Origin: Tissierellia bacterium
GTDB taxonomy: Bacteria > Bacillota > Clostridia > Tissierellales > Tepidimicrobiaceae
NCBI GenBank assembly: GCA_012728725.1
Contig: JAAYEM010000029.1
Location: forward strand, 1 to 64,000
Length of the DNA stretch: 64,000 bases
Direction: 5' to 3'
Shown: positions 35,732 to 43,625 of the stretch, in pieces
Layout: each line of letters opens with the position of its first letter
How positions within the stretch are numbered: the first letter of the stretch is position 1
Position numbers and translations under genes: made by a program
The notes under the pieces: model-generated
What the model saw: the letters and a program-made list of their open reading frames with translations, nothing else
Told to the model about the DNA's origin: nothing
The model's database searches: none

Positions 35732-36517
35732 TTGGATATATCAACAATCATTGGTCTTTTACTAGGAAGCATATTTACCATTTGGGGTATTCTTATGTCA
35801 GGAGAACTAGCCAGCTATTTCGATGTCCCAGCAATAATAATAACTATAGGAGGAACCTTTGCTTCTACCCTTGCTAGTTTTCCTATTAAAGATATCATGA
35901 ATATAGGAAAGGTTATAAAGATAGCCTTTTCCCATAAAGAAAATTCTCCAACAGATGTTATTAGCGAAATTATTAAATTAGCTAATATAGCTAGAAAAGA
36001 AGGGTTACTTTCTTTAGAAGAATATGCTGAGAATTTGGATAGTGAATTCCTAAAAAAAGGAATATTGTTGATAGTGGATGGTACAGATCCTGAGCTGGTA
36101 AGGAATATTTTGGAAACAGAGTTGGTTTTTTTGGAAGAAAGACATAATAACGGTCAAAAGATATTTGAAACAATGGGTACATATGCACCTGCCTTTGGAA
36201 TGATTGGAACCTTAGTTGGTCTTATAAACATGCTAAGAACTATAGATGATTCCTCTTCTATAGGGCCCAGTATGTCAGTTGCATTAGTGACAACTTTTTA
36301 TGGATCTGTATTAGCTAATGTTATTTTTCTGCCTATTGCACAGAAGTTAAAGATAAAAAGCCAATCTGAAATATTGGTTAAAGAATTAATGTTAGAAGGG
36401 CTTTTATCTATTCAGGCGGGAGAAAATCCACGGATTATTGAAGAAAAACTAAAGACCTTTATACCACCAGAGATGAGAATCGATTATAGGAATCAGCTAG
36501 AGAGAGAGGGAGTATAG
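35732..36517 (+). CDS. motA: flagellar motor stator protein MotA
   Basis: Ion-channel subunit of the stator; four transmembrane helices convert ion flow into torque on FliG. The 261-residue protein shows N-terminal helices (TIIGLLLGSIFTIWGILMSG and PAIIITIGGTFASTLASF), a large cytoplasmic loop, and two later helices (APAFGMIGTLVGLINML and the MSVALVTTFYGSVLANVIF segment). TTG 35732 follows AGAGGTG by about 7 bases. Ion specificity cannot be told safely by eye. It lies inside the main flagellar operon, not in a separate motAB unit. Confidence 0.95.
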   Translation: MDISTIIGLLLGSIFTIWGILMSGELASYFDVPAIIITIGGTFASTLASFPIKDIMNIGKVIKIAFSHKENSPTDVISEIIKLANIARKEGLLSLEEYAENLDSEFLKKGILLIVDGTDPELVRNILETELVFLEERHNNGQKIFETMGTYAPAFGMIGTLVGLINMLRTIDDSSSIGPSMSVALVTTFYGSVLANVIFLPIAQKLKIKSQSEILVKELMLEGLLSIQAGENPRIIEEKLKTFIPPEMRIDYRNQLEREGV

Positions 36518-36519
36518 CC

Positions 36520-37230
36520 GTGAGAAGGAATAGAAATAAATTCGAAGGCAGTAATAGGCCTAGTTGGCTAACTACCTACAGTGATTTAGTCACACTTTTA
36601 TTATGTTTTTTTGTACTTTTGTTTGCATTTTCTGAGATAGATGCACAGAAGTTTAGAAGTATAATAAGCAGTTTCCAAGGTGGAATTGGAGTTTTTGATG
36701 GTGGTACATCTTTAGATTTAGAATTTGATTTGGAAATACCTGAGGAAAATGAATTGGAAAGACTTAAAAACCTATTAGAAGAAAATTCTGAAAGCACTGG
36801 ATTTGGATCGGAGATTAATATTTCAATTGAGGAAAGGGGACTTATTATCCGATTTATGGATAACGTTCTTTTTGATTCTGGAAAGGCCGATTTAAAACCG
36901 GAGTCCATTGAGATATTAAAATATATAGGCCAAGTTTTAAACTCAGAGGAATTTAAAGATAGACTGATTAAAGTTGAAGGCCATACTGATACCGATCCAA
37001 TAATATATTCTGAAGAGTTTCCTACCAATTGGGAATTATCAGCTATAAGAGCAACAAATGTTTTAAGATATCTTGTGGAAATTGAAAATATTGATGGTAG
37101 TAGGATTTCCTCTTCAGGATATAGTTATTATAGGCCAATTGCTCCCAATGATACTAAAGAGAATAAAGCTAAAAATAGAAGGGTGGATATAGTGATTTTA
37201 AATTCTACCCATGAGGAAAAAGAACCATAG
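36520..37230 (+). CDS. motB: flagellar motor stator protein MotB
   Basis: Partner of MotA that anchors the stator to peptidoglycan. The 236-residue protein has a short basic N-terminus, the plug/channel helix WLTTYSDLVTLLLCFFVLLF with the ion-binding aspartate D22, and a C-terminal OmpA-like domain (LFDSGKADLKPESIEIL, VEGHTDTDPI, NWELSAIRATNVLRYL, NRRVDIVI). GTG 36520 is 2 bases after motA's stop, so the pair is translationally coupled. Confidence 0.96.
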   Translation: MRRNRNKFEGSNRPSWLTTYSDLVTLLLCFFVLLFAFSEIDAQKFRSIISSFQGGIGVFDGGTSLDLEFDLEIPEENELERLKNLLEENSESTGFGSEINISIEERGLIIRFMDNVLFDSGKADLKPESIEILKYIGQVLNSEEFKDRLIKVEGHTDTDPIIYSEEFPTNWELSAIRATNVLRYLVEIENIDGSRISSSGYSYYRPIAPNDTKENKAKNRRVDIVILNSTHEEKEP

Positions 37231-37250
37231 TAAAGAAATGGAGTGAAAAT

Positions 37251-37673
37251 ATGAGCAGTAGGAATATAATATTAATAGTCATTTTAGTCCTTGTTATTAT
37301 CCTTGCCATTGTTGGGGTTGTGCTGGGGTTTATATTTTATAGAAATAGAGGTTTACAAAGTGAAGTAAAGCTGGTTGACACTTACAGCCTTACACTAGAT
37401 GATATGTATTGTAATATAAAGGATAGTAAGAGGATTATGAAGGTAAAAATAACAATTGAAACAAATGATAAAAAGACTTTAGAATTATTGGAGGAAAAGC
37501 AATTTTTAATAAGGGATGATATCAATAAGATAGTAAGAAATAAAACAGAAGAGGATTTGGAAGGTAGCCAAGGACAGATGAAATTGCAAAAAGAAATTTA
37601 CGATAGCCTAGTAAAAATATTTAATACTAACACAATTACAAATGTTTATTTTAATGACTTAATCATTCAGTAA
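37251..37673 (+). CDS. fliL: flagellar basal body-associated protein FliL
   Basis: A 140-residue single-pass membrane protein that surrounds and stabilises stator units. One transmembrane helix lies at about residues 5-28 (IILIVILVLVIILAIVGVVL), followed by a stomatin-like extracytoplasmic domain of low conservation ending VYFNDLIIQ. The N-terminus is short, so it inserts with its C-terminus outside. It is placed between motB and fliM, the standard position. Confidence 0.9.
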   Translation: MSSRNIILIVILVLVIILAIVGVVLGFIFYRNRGLQSEVKLVDTYSLTLDDMYCNIKDSKRIMKVKITIETNDKKTLELLEEKQFLIRDDINKIVRNKTEEDLEGSQGQMKLQKEIYDSLVKIFNTNTITNVYFNDLIIQ

Positions 37674-37691
37674 TGAAGGAGGTGGAGGCAA

Positions 37692-38687
37692 TTGTCTGAG
37701 ATACTATCCCAAAGTGAAATAGATGCATTACTTCAGGCACTAAGTTCTGGAGAACTAGATGTGCAACAGATAAAGGAAGTTGAAAGTTCTAGGAAAATAA
37801 GTAAGTATGACTTTAGGAATCCACAAAAAATAGCAAAGGATCAGTTAAGGACCCTAGAAATAATCCACGAAAATTTTGGAAGACTATTCCAAACTTTTCT
37901 GTCGGGATACTTACGAGCACCTATAAAGGCCTCCATATTGACAGTTGATCAATTTGCTTATAGTGAATTTATTAATGCTATTCCTAACCCAGCTTTTTTG
38001 AGTATAATAGACTTCAAACCTTTAAATGGTCAAATTTTAATAGATATTTCTACCAATGTAGTTTATTCTATAATAGATAGAATACTAGGTGGGGATGGTG
38101 AAGGAGAACAAGAAATACGGCCTTTTACAGAAATAGAATTATCCCTACTCACAAATATAGTTGATAGGATGATGGCCATAATTAGTGAAGCCTGGAGCAA
38201 TGTAATAGATTTAAAGCCGAAATTGGATAAGATAGACACCAATCCCCAATTTGCACAAATTGTGCCTCATAATGAGACTATAGCCCTTATTACATTTAAT
38301 TTGGAGGTAGGGGCCACAGAGGGTATGATGAATATATGTATTCCCTATTTAGTTATTGAACCTATTTTGGATAAATTGAGCACCAGGTTTTGGTTTTCAA
38401 CCACCGAAAAGGTACCTTCTGAAGAAGAGTTAAAAGTTATCAAAAACAAAATAATGAACACTAAAGTTACAGTGAGGGCTGAATTAGGCTCTACAACTGT
38501 AAAAGTTAAGGATATTCTTAATCTACAAGAAGGAGATGTAATAAAATTAGATGTGGATTTGGAAGATAAGGCTAAAATTAGGGTTGGTTCCAATGTAAAA
38601 TTTTTGGGGAATATTGGTGTCTACAAGAATAAAATGGCTGTTAAAATAATTAATGTGGTAAAGGATGGTGATGAAATTGGTGGATAA
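37692..38687 (+). CDS. fliM: flagellar motor switch protein FliM
   Basis: C-ring protein that receives phospho-CheY and changes rotation direction. The 331-residue protein starts SEILSQSEIDALLQAL, the conserved CheY-binding peptide, followed by a CheC-like middle domain (RTLEIIHENFGRLFQTFLSG, then RILGGDGEGE) and a C-terminal SpoA domain. TTG 37692 is preceded by GGAGGTGGAGG and gives the canonical N-terminus. Its end overlaps fliY by 17 bases. Confidence 0.96.
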   Translation: MSEILSQSEIDALLQALSSGELDVQQIKEVESSRKISKYDFRNPQKIAKDQLRTLEIIHENFGRLFQTFLSGYLRAPIKASILTVDQFAYSEFINAIPNPAFLSIIDFKPLNGQILIDISTNVVYSIIDRILGGDGEGEQEIRPFTEIELSLLTNIVDRMMAIISEAWSNVIDLKPKLDKIDTNPQFAQIVPHNETIALITFNLEVGATEGMMNICIPYLVIEPILDKLSTRFWFSTTEKVPSEEELKVIKNKIMNTKVTVRAELGSTTVKVKDILNLQEGDVIKLDVDLEDKAKIRVGSNVKFLGNIGVYKNKMAVKIINVVKDGDEIGG

Positions 38688-39795
38688 GGACATACTTTCC
38701 CAAGAAGAAATAGATATCCTATTAAAGGGAACAGAAGACCTAGATAGGGATTCTTCAGACGATGAAGTAATAAGTGAAATAGAAAAAGATACTTTAGGGG
38801 AAATTGGAAATATAACTATGGGGACTGCTGCAACAACCTTATCAACTTTGTTAAATAGAAAGGTTGTTATCACAACTCCCAGGGTAGAGGTTACAACTAC
38901 AGGTGAACTTTCTGATGAATACCCAATTCCTTTTGTTGCCATTGATGTTAAATATAAATCTGGATTGGAAGGCTCCAATGTGTTAATCTTAAAAATAGAT
39001 GATGTAAAGGTTATTACAGATATTATGATGGGAAAAGATGAGATTGATTTTGATAGGGAACTGACGGAGCTGGACTTAAGTGCAGCTTCAGAAGTAATGA
39101 ATCAGATGATGGGATCTGCAGCTACCTCATTATCAGAAGTCTTTTTAAAGAGGATAGATATAGAGCCACCAACGGCACACAAGATTACCTTCAGCGAAGG
39201 AAGGGAAACCTTGGATGTTTTAAAAACAGATGATCCTATTATAAAGATATCCTTTAAAATGGTTGTTGAGGATTTAATCGATAGTCAGATTATGCAATTA
39301 ATTCCTCTAAAATTTGGCCAGGAAATAGTGGAAAGTCTATTGAGTAGTTCTGAAGTTAAATCTGAAAAGGTGGCAGAAGCTGAAGAAGTGGAAAAGGCTG
39401 AAGTTATGGTGGAAGCAAAGGTTGACAGAGATTTAAACAAACATATTCCACAAAAAAAGGTAGAAACAAAGGCCAAAGAAGATAGTATCCAAAAAGACCA
39501 TGTTGTTGTTAAAAAGCCTGAATTTGAAACCTTTGATACTATTTCTGATATCAGCTACAGTGAACCTATTGATTTGGTTGGAGATATACCTGTAGAGCTT
39601 ACTGTAGAGTTAGGAAGAACAACAAAAACTATAGGGGAAATCTTAGAATATGGACCTGGTACGGTTATAGAATTGGACAAATTAGTAGGTGAACCTTTAA
39701 ATATATATGCAAATGGAAAATTTATAGCCAAAGGAGAAGTTGTAGTAATAGATGACAATTTTGGAGTTAGAATTACGGATATTGATAACTCCTAA
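38671..39795 (+). CDS. fliY: flagellar motor switch phosphatase FliY
   Basis: C-ring protein that also dephosphorylates CheY. It starts with a FliM-like CheY-binding peptide (ILSQEEIDILLKG), then a CheC-type phosphatase domain with two intact active sites (EIGN and EVMN, each followed by proline after 22 further residues), an acidic lysine-rich linker (about 235-285) and a C-terminal SpoA/FliN domain (PVELTVELGRTTKTIGEIL). I chose ATG 38671, 6 bases after AAAGG; ATG 38665 is in frame. Two functional phosphatase sites fit a major CheY-P sink. Confidence 0.95.
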   Translation: MKLVDKDILSQEEIDILLKGTEDLDRDSSDDEVISEIEKDTLGEIGNITMGTAATTLSTLLNRKVVITTPRVEVTTTGELSDEYPIPFVAIDVKYKSGLEGSNVLILKIDDVKVITDIMMGKDEIDFDRELTELDLSAASEVMNQMMGSAATSLSEVFLKRIDIEPPTAHKITFSEGRETLDVLKTDDPIIKISFKMVVEDLIDSQIMQLIPLKFGQEIVESLLSSSEVKSEKVAEAEEVEKAEVMVEAKVDRDLNKHIPQKKVETKAKEDSIQKDHVVVKKPEFETFDTISDISYSEPIDLVGDIPVELTVELGRTTKTIGEILEYGPGTVIELDKLVGEPLNIYANGKFIAKGEVVVIDDNFGVRITDIDNS

Positions 39796-39834
39796 AATGG
39801 ATGATATATTTAAAGTTAAAAAGGAGGAATTAAA

Positions 39835-40197
39835 ATGGAAAAAGGTATATTAATAGTTGATGATGTATCATTTATGAGAATGATGATAAAGGATATCCTA
39901 ACTAAGAATGGTTTCCATGTGATTGGAGAGGCTGAAAACGGTGTAAAGGCTGTTGAAAAGTATAGTGAATTAAATCCAGATCTTGTCATAATGGATATTA
40001 CTATGCCAGAAATGGATGGTATTCAGGCGGTAAGGGAAATTAAAAAAATAGATCCTAATGCCAATATAATTATGTGTTCAGCCATGGGTCAACAGGCTAT
40101 GGTTATTGAGGCAATTCAAGCAGGAGCTAAGGATTTTGTAGTAAAACCCTTCCAACATGATAGGGTTATAGAAGCAGTAAAAAAGGCATTGAGTTAG
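39835..40197 (+). CDS. cheY: chemotaxis response regulator CheY
   Basis: A 120-residue single receiver domain. Key residues are visible: D9/D10 for Mg, phosphoacceptor D54 in VIMDITMPEMDG, S82 in the Thr/Ser switch position and K104 in VVKPF. When phosphorylated by CheA it binds FliM/FliY. AAGGAGG precedes the ATG. Its place between fliY and fliO, as in Bacillus and clostridia, marks it as the motor-directed CheY. Confidence 0.96.
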   Translation: MEKGILIVDDVSFMRMMIKDILTKNGFHVIGEAENGVKAVEKYSELNPDLVIMDITMPEMDGIQAVREIKKIDPNANIIMCSAMGQQAMVIEAIQAGAKDFVVKPFQHDRVIEAVKKALS

Positions 40198-40199
40198 CT

Positions 40200-40709
40200 A
40201 TGAAGGGAAACTGGAAAATATTATTATTAATACTTTTAATAATGTTTACTAGCAATATAAGTATAGCCGTAGGCCAAGGAGACTATAGTATTGGAAAAGC
40301 ACTTGTAAAATCAATTTTCTATCTATTCATAACCGCTATAGTATTAATAATTACAGTTTATGGAACTAGATTTATAGCCAAGAATTCCAGAAAACTTGCC
40401 TGTAGTAAATATATGAGAATAATAGATAGCTTAAATTTAGGTGTAAACCTTAGAATAATAATGGTTGAAGTAGGGGAAATGGTTTATGTGCTTGCAGTTT
40501 CCAACAATTCAATTGATCTGATAGATAAGTTACCAAAGAAGGTATTCAGCAAGGAAAGTAGTTTTGAAGATCAATTGTATAGGTACAAATATGAATTTAA
40601 TAAGAAACAGATATTAGCAAATAAATGGATATCTAATATAAGCAAAACTTTTAAAAGACATAATAAAATTTACGATAAGGAAGACGAAGGAGATGAAAAG
40701 GATAGCTAA
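40200..40709 (+). CDS. fliO: flagellar biosynthetic protein FliO (FliZ-like)
   Basis: A 169-residue membrane protein that helps FliP assemble in the export gate. It shows an N-terminal signal-like hydrophobic segment (about 5-25), one transmembrane helix at about 36-60, and a cytoplasmic domain with IIDSLNLGVNLRIIMVEVG, the FliO family pattern. The ATG is only two bases after the cheY stop; an AAAAAGG stretch is further upstream than usual, so expression may depend on coupling. Its 3' end overlaps fliP. Confidence 0.88.
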   Translation: MKGNWKILLLILLIMFTSNISIAVGQGDYSIGKALVKSIFYLFITAIVLIITVYGTRFIAKNSRKLACSKYMRIIDSLNLGVNLRIIMVEVGEMVYVLAVSNNSIDLIDKLPKKVFSKESSFEDQLYRYKYEFNKKQILANKWISNISKTFKRHNKIYDKEDEGDEKDS

Positions 40710-41448
40710 AATTTTAACAGTTGCACTTATAATTGTTTTTTTAACGGCCCATACTGTTTTGGCTCAGTCTGAAATACCTATATTTGGGGAAATATTTTCG
40801 GCGGAGGAGGGTCAGCCAACTAATTACGTTTTTTCCCTTAGGGTTTTAATCCTATTAACTATACTGACTTTAGCTCCGTCTATATTGATTATGATGACAA
40901 GTTTTACACGAATAATCATAGTCCTATCTTTTATCCGCAATGCATTAGGGCTTCAACAGACACCTCCAAATCAGGTTATTATTGGACTAGCATTGTTTTT
41001 GACCTTTTTTATAATGGCACCTGTTGGCACACAAATTAATGAGGAGGCCATTCAGCCTTTTATTAGGGAAGAAATAAGCCAAGATCTTGCTTATGAAAGG
41101 GCAATGGCACCAATTAGGGAATTTATGTTTAGGCAAACTAGGGACAAGGATTTGGGATTGTTTTTAAACATGAGTAAAATGGAGGATGTTAACAATCTTG
41201 ACGATATACCAAACCATGTGTTGATTCCAGCATTTATTATCAGTGAACTAAAAACTGCGTTTCAAATAGGGTTTGTAATCTATATTCCTTTTTTAGTTAT
41301 TGATATGATTGTATCCAGTACATTGATGTCTATGGGAATGATGATGTTACCTCCAGTAATAATATCCCTTCCCTTTAAAATACTATTATTCATATTGGTT
41401 GATGGGTGGAACTTGATAGTAAAATCTGTAGTTTTAGGTTTTAAATAG
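40693..41448 (+). CDS. fliP: flagellar biosynthetic protein FliP
   Basis: Core pore-forming subunit of the flagellar type III export gate (FliPQR). The 251-residue protein has a cleavable-looking signal peptide (about 1-24), then the family motifs TSFTRIIIVLSFIRNALGLQ, QTPPNQVIIGLALFLTFF and the C-terminal GMMMLPPVIISLPFKILLFI helix. The ATG is unusual in touching its AAGGAG site without a spacer, and it lies inside fliO; no better in-frame start exists. Translational coupling with fliO is likely. Confidence 0.95.
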   Translation: MKRIAKILTVALIIVFLTAHTVLAQSEIPIFGEIFSAEEGQPTNYVFSLRVLILLTILTLAPSILIMMTSFTRIIIVLSFIRNALGLQQTPPNQVIIGLALFLTFFIMAPVGTQINEEAIQPFIREEISQDLAYERAMAPIREFMFRQTRDKDLGLFLNMSKMEDVNNLDDIPNHVLIPAFIISELKTAFQIGFVIYIPFLVIDMIVSSTLMSMGMMMLPPVIISLPFKILLFILVDGWNLIVKSVVLGFK

Positions 41449-41458
41449 GGGTGATTAA

Positions 41459-41728
41459 ATGAGTCATGGAGATGTATTAAAACTGTCCCAGGATGCAATA
41501 AGGACAATTCTAATGGTATCTGCACCAATGTTAATATTTAGCTTAACGGTAGGACTGATTGTAAGTATAATACAAGCTGTAACCCAAATACAGGAGGCCA
41601 CATTGGCCTTTGTACCCAAAATTGTGGCGGTTCTTATATCTTTGATAATATTTGGACCCTGGATATTAAAAGTAATGACCCAGTTTACATCAGATTTGTT
41701 AGCAAACTTAAACTTATACATACAATAG
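41459..41728 (+). CDS. fliQ: flagellar biosynthetic protein FliQ
   Basis: An 89-residue, two-helix subunit of the FliPQR gate. The pattern DAIRTILMVSAPMLIFSLTV followed by IIQAVTQIQEATLAFVPKI is diagnostic. Both hydrophobic hairpins and the central QAVTQIQE loop are present. AGGGGTGA precedes the ATG. It follows fliP by 10 bases and precedes fliR by 13. Confidence 0.96.
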   Translation: MSHGDVLKLSQDAIRTILMVSAPMLIFSLTVGLIVSIIQAVTQIQEATLAFVPKIVAVLISLIIFGPWILKVMTQFTSDLLANLNLYIQ

Positions 41729-41741
41729 ATAGGTGTTGATA

Positions 41742-42521
41742 ATGGAAGAGGTTTTTGAGATTTTCCTTAAAAGATACGAACTATTTTTGTTGATATTGGT
41801 AAGGACTTCAGGAATTTTTTTTATATCACCTTTTTTCAGCTCTCAAAATGTGCCAAATACAATAAAAGCAGGTTTTTCCCTTATATTATCTATAATTTTA
41901 ACTATGGTGATGGATATAAATATAGATATATTAGATACTCCTTTACCTATTATAATATTTAAAGAGTTGATGGTAGGGCTGATGATCGGTTTTATTAGTT
42001 ATATATTTTTTACTACCTTCTATGTGATGGGCCAAATAATAGATATGAAAATTGGTTTTGGTATGGTTAATGTAATTGACCCTCAACATAGGGTACAAGT
42101 TCCCTTATTGGGGAATTTTTATTACATACTGGCTTTCCTCCTTTTTCTATCCATCAATGGCCATCATATCATAATAGATGCTTTAGTAGATAGTTATGAG
42201 TTTATTCCAATTGGTAATTTTCGCTTTACCCAGGATATTGTAAATCTATTATTGGATATTGTATCTTATACTTTTTCAATTGGATTTAGGATAGGGGCAC
42301 CTGTTGTTGCAATTATATTTTTATTAGATATACTGTTGGGGATATTGGCAAGGACAATACCGCAAATGAATGTATTTGTTGTTGGTATGCCTTTTAAAAT
42401 ATTGATAGGTTTGATTATAGTAGGTCTGACTATTCCCATTTTCTATAGCTTAACCAATAATGTTTTCAACAATATGGTTGAGAAAATTTATTATTTTTTA
42501 AAATTATTTGTTGAAGGTTGA
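41742..42521 (+). CDS. fliR: flagellar biosynthetic protein FliR
   Basis: A 259-residue polytopic membrane protein that completes the FliPQR export pore. About six hydrophobic helices are visible, with ILVRTSGIFFISPFF near the N-terminus and the GIGxGxxxD-like FGMVNVIDPQ stretch in the middle; the conserved ARTIPQMNVFVVGMPFKIL lies near the C-terminus. ATG 41742 is 6 bases after AGGTG; GTG 41733 is in frame but overlaps that site. The stop lies 4 bases before flhB. Confidence 0.95.
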   Translation: MEEVFEIFLKRYELFLLILVRTSGIFFISPFFSSQNVPNTIKAGFSLILSIILTMVMDINIDILDTPLPIIIFKELMVGLMIGFISYIFFTTFYVMGQIIDMKIGFGMVNVIDPQHRVQVPLLGNFYYILAFLLFLSINGHHIIIDALVDSYEFIPIGNFRFTQDIVNLLLDIVSYTFSIGFRIGAPVVAIIFLLDILLGILARTIPQMNVFVVGMPFKILIGLIIVGLTIPIFYSLTNNVFNNMVEKIYYFLKLFVEG

Positions 42522-42525
42522 TAAT

Positions 42526-43614
42526 ATGGATATTAAAATAAATTTACAGCTCTTTGCAGATGCAGAAAAAACTGAAAAACCTACCCCTAAAAAGAGGAGG
42601 GATACTAGGGAAGAAGGGCATGTCCTTCAAAGTAAAGAGATTTCTGCTGCCTTTATCCTATTATCAACTTTTTTAGGTATAAAGATATTTGGTAGACTAA
42701 TATTTGATTTTATAATAGATTTTATATTGGATGTCTATAAACAAATAGAAAATGTGGACCAGCTTTTTTGGGAAGACAACCTGATGAAAAATTCCTTAAA
42801 GATAATCACTTTTTATATTGGAACCATAGCACCTATTTTACTAGTTTCCTTATTATCAGGCCTTATTATTAATTACTTACAAGTAGGCTTTCTATTTACT
42901 ACAAAACCATTGGGGATAAAATTTAATAGAATAAATCCAATTGAAGGATTTAAAAGGATCTTCTCTAAAAGGGCTTTGGTTGAACTGGTTAAATCTATTT
43001 TAAAGGTTATTTTGATCGGGTATGTAGCATATTCCTTTATAAATAAAAATATGGAGGAGATTGTAAGTCTTTCTAAACTAGATAAAAATGTTATGCTTAG
43101 CACTTTTGTTAGTTTATTATTTGGTTTTTCCATAAGGGTTATTGGGATGTTAATAATTTTAGCCTTATTTGATTATTTATTTCAATGGCGGGAATACGAA
43201 AAGAATCTAATGATGACTAAAGAAGAGCTTAAAGAAGAATACAAGCAGACAGAAGGAGATCCACAAATTAAAGCAAAAATTAGGGAGAGACAAAGAAAAA
43301 TTGCCATGGCAAGAATGATCCAAGAGGTGCCTAAAGCTGATGTAATAATTACAAACCCTACCCATATAGCTGTAGCCTTAAAGTATGACAGGGATTTATA
43401 CGATTCTCCCTATGTAGTTGCTAAAGGAGCTGGTATAATAGCTGAAAACATTAAAAGGATCGGTGAGGAAAATTCCATTCCACTAGTTGAGAATAGGGAA
43501 CTGGCATGGGCTTTATATAATACTGTGGATATTGGGGACTTAATACCAGAGGAATTATATGAGGCTGTTGCTGAAGTATTGGCTTATGTATATAGTCTAA
43601 AAGATAATTTATAG
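42526..43614 (+). CDS. flhB: flagellar biosynthetic protein FlhB
   Basis: Export-gate protein that switches substrate specificity from rod/hook to filament type. The 362-residue protein has the charged N-terminus EKTEKPTPKKRRDTREEGHV, four transmembrane helices, and the cytoplasmic C-terminal domain with the self-cleaving NPTH motif (Asn277). The C-terminus (VENRELAWALYNTVDIGDLI) is typical. ATG 42526 follows an AAGGTTGAT site; an earlier TTG at 42508 inside fliR is rejected. Confidence 0.96.
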   Translation: MDIKINLQLFADAEKTEKPTPKKRRDTREEGHVLQSKEISAAFILLSTFLGIKIFGRLIFDFIIDFILDVYKQIENVDQLFWEDNLMKNSLKIITFYIGTIAPILLVSLLSGLIINYLQVGFLFTTKPLGIKFNRINPIEGFKRIFSKRALVELVKSILKVILIGYVAYSFINKNMEEIVSLSKLDKNVMLSTFVSLLFGFSIRVIGMLIILALFDYLFQWREYEKNLMMTKEELKEEYKQTEGDPQIKAKIRERQRKIAMARMIQEVPKADVIITNPTHIAVALKYDRDLYDSPYVVAKGAGIIAENIKRIGEENSIPLVENRELAWALYNTVDIGDLIPEELYEAVAEVLAYVYSLKDNL

Positions 43615-43625
43615 GGGGAAATAGG

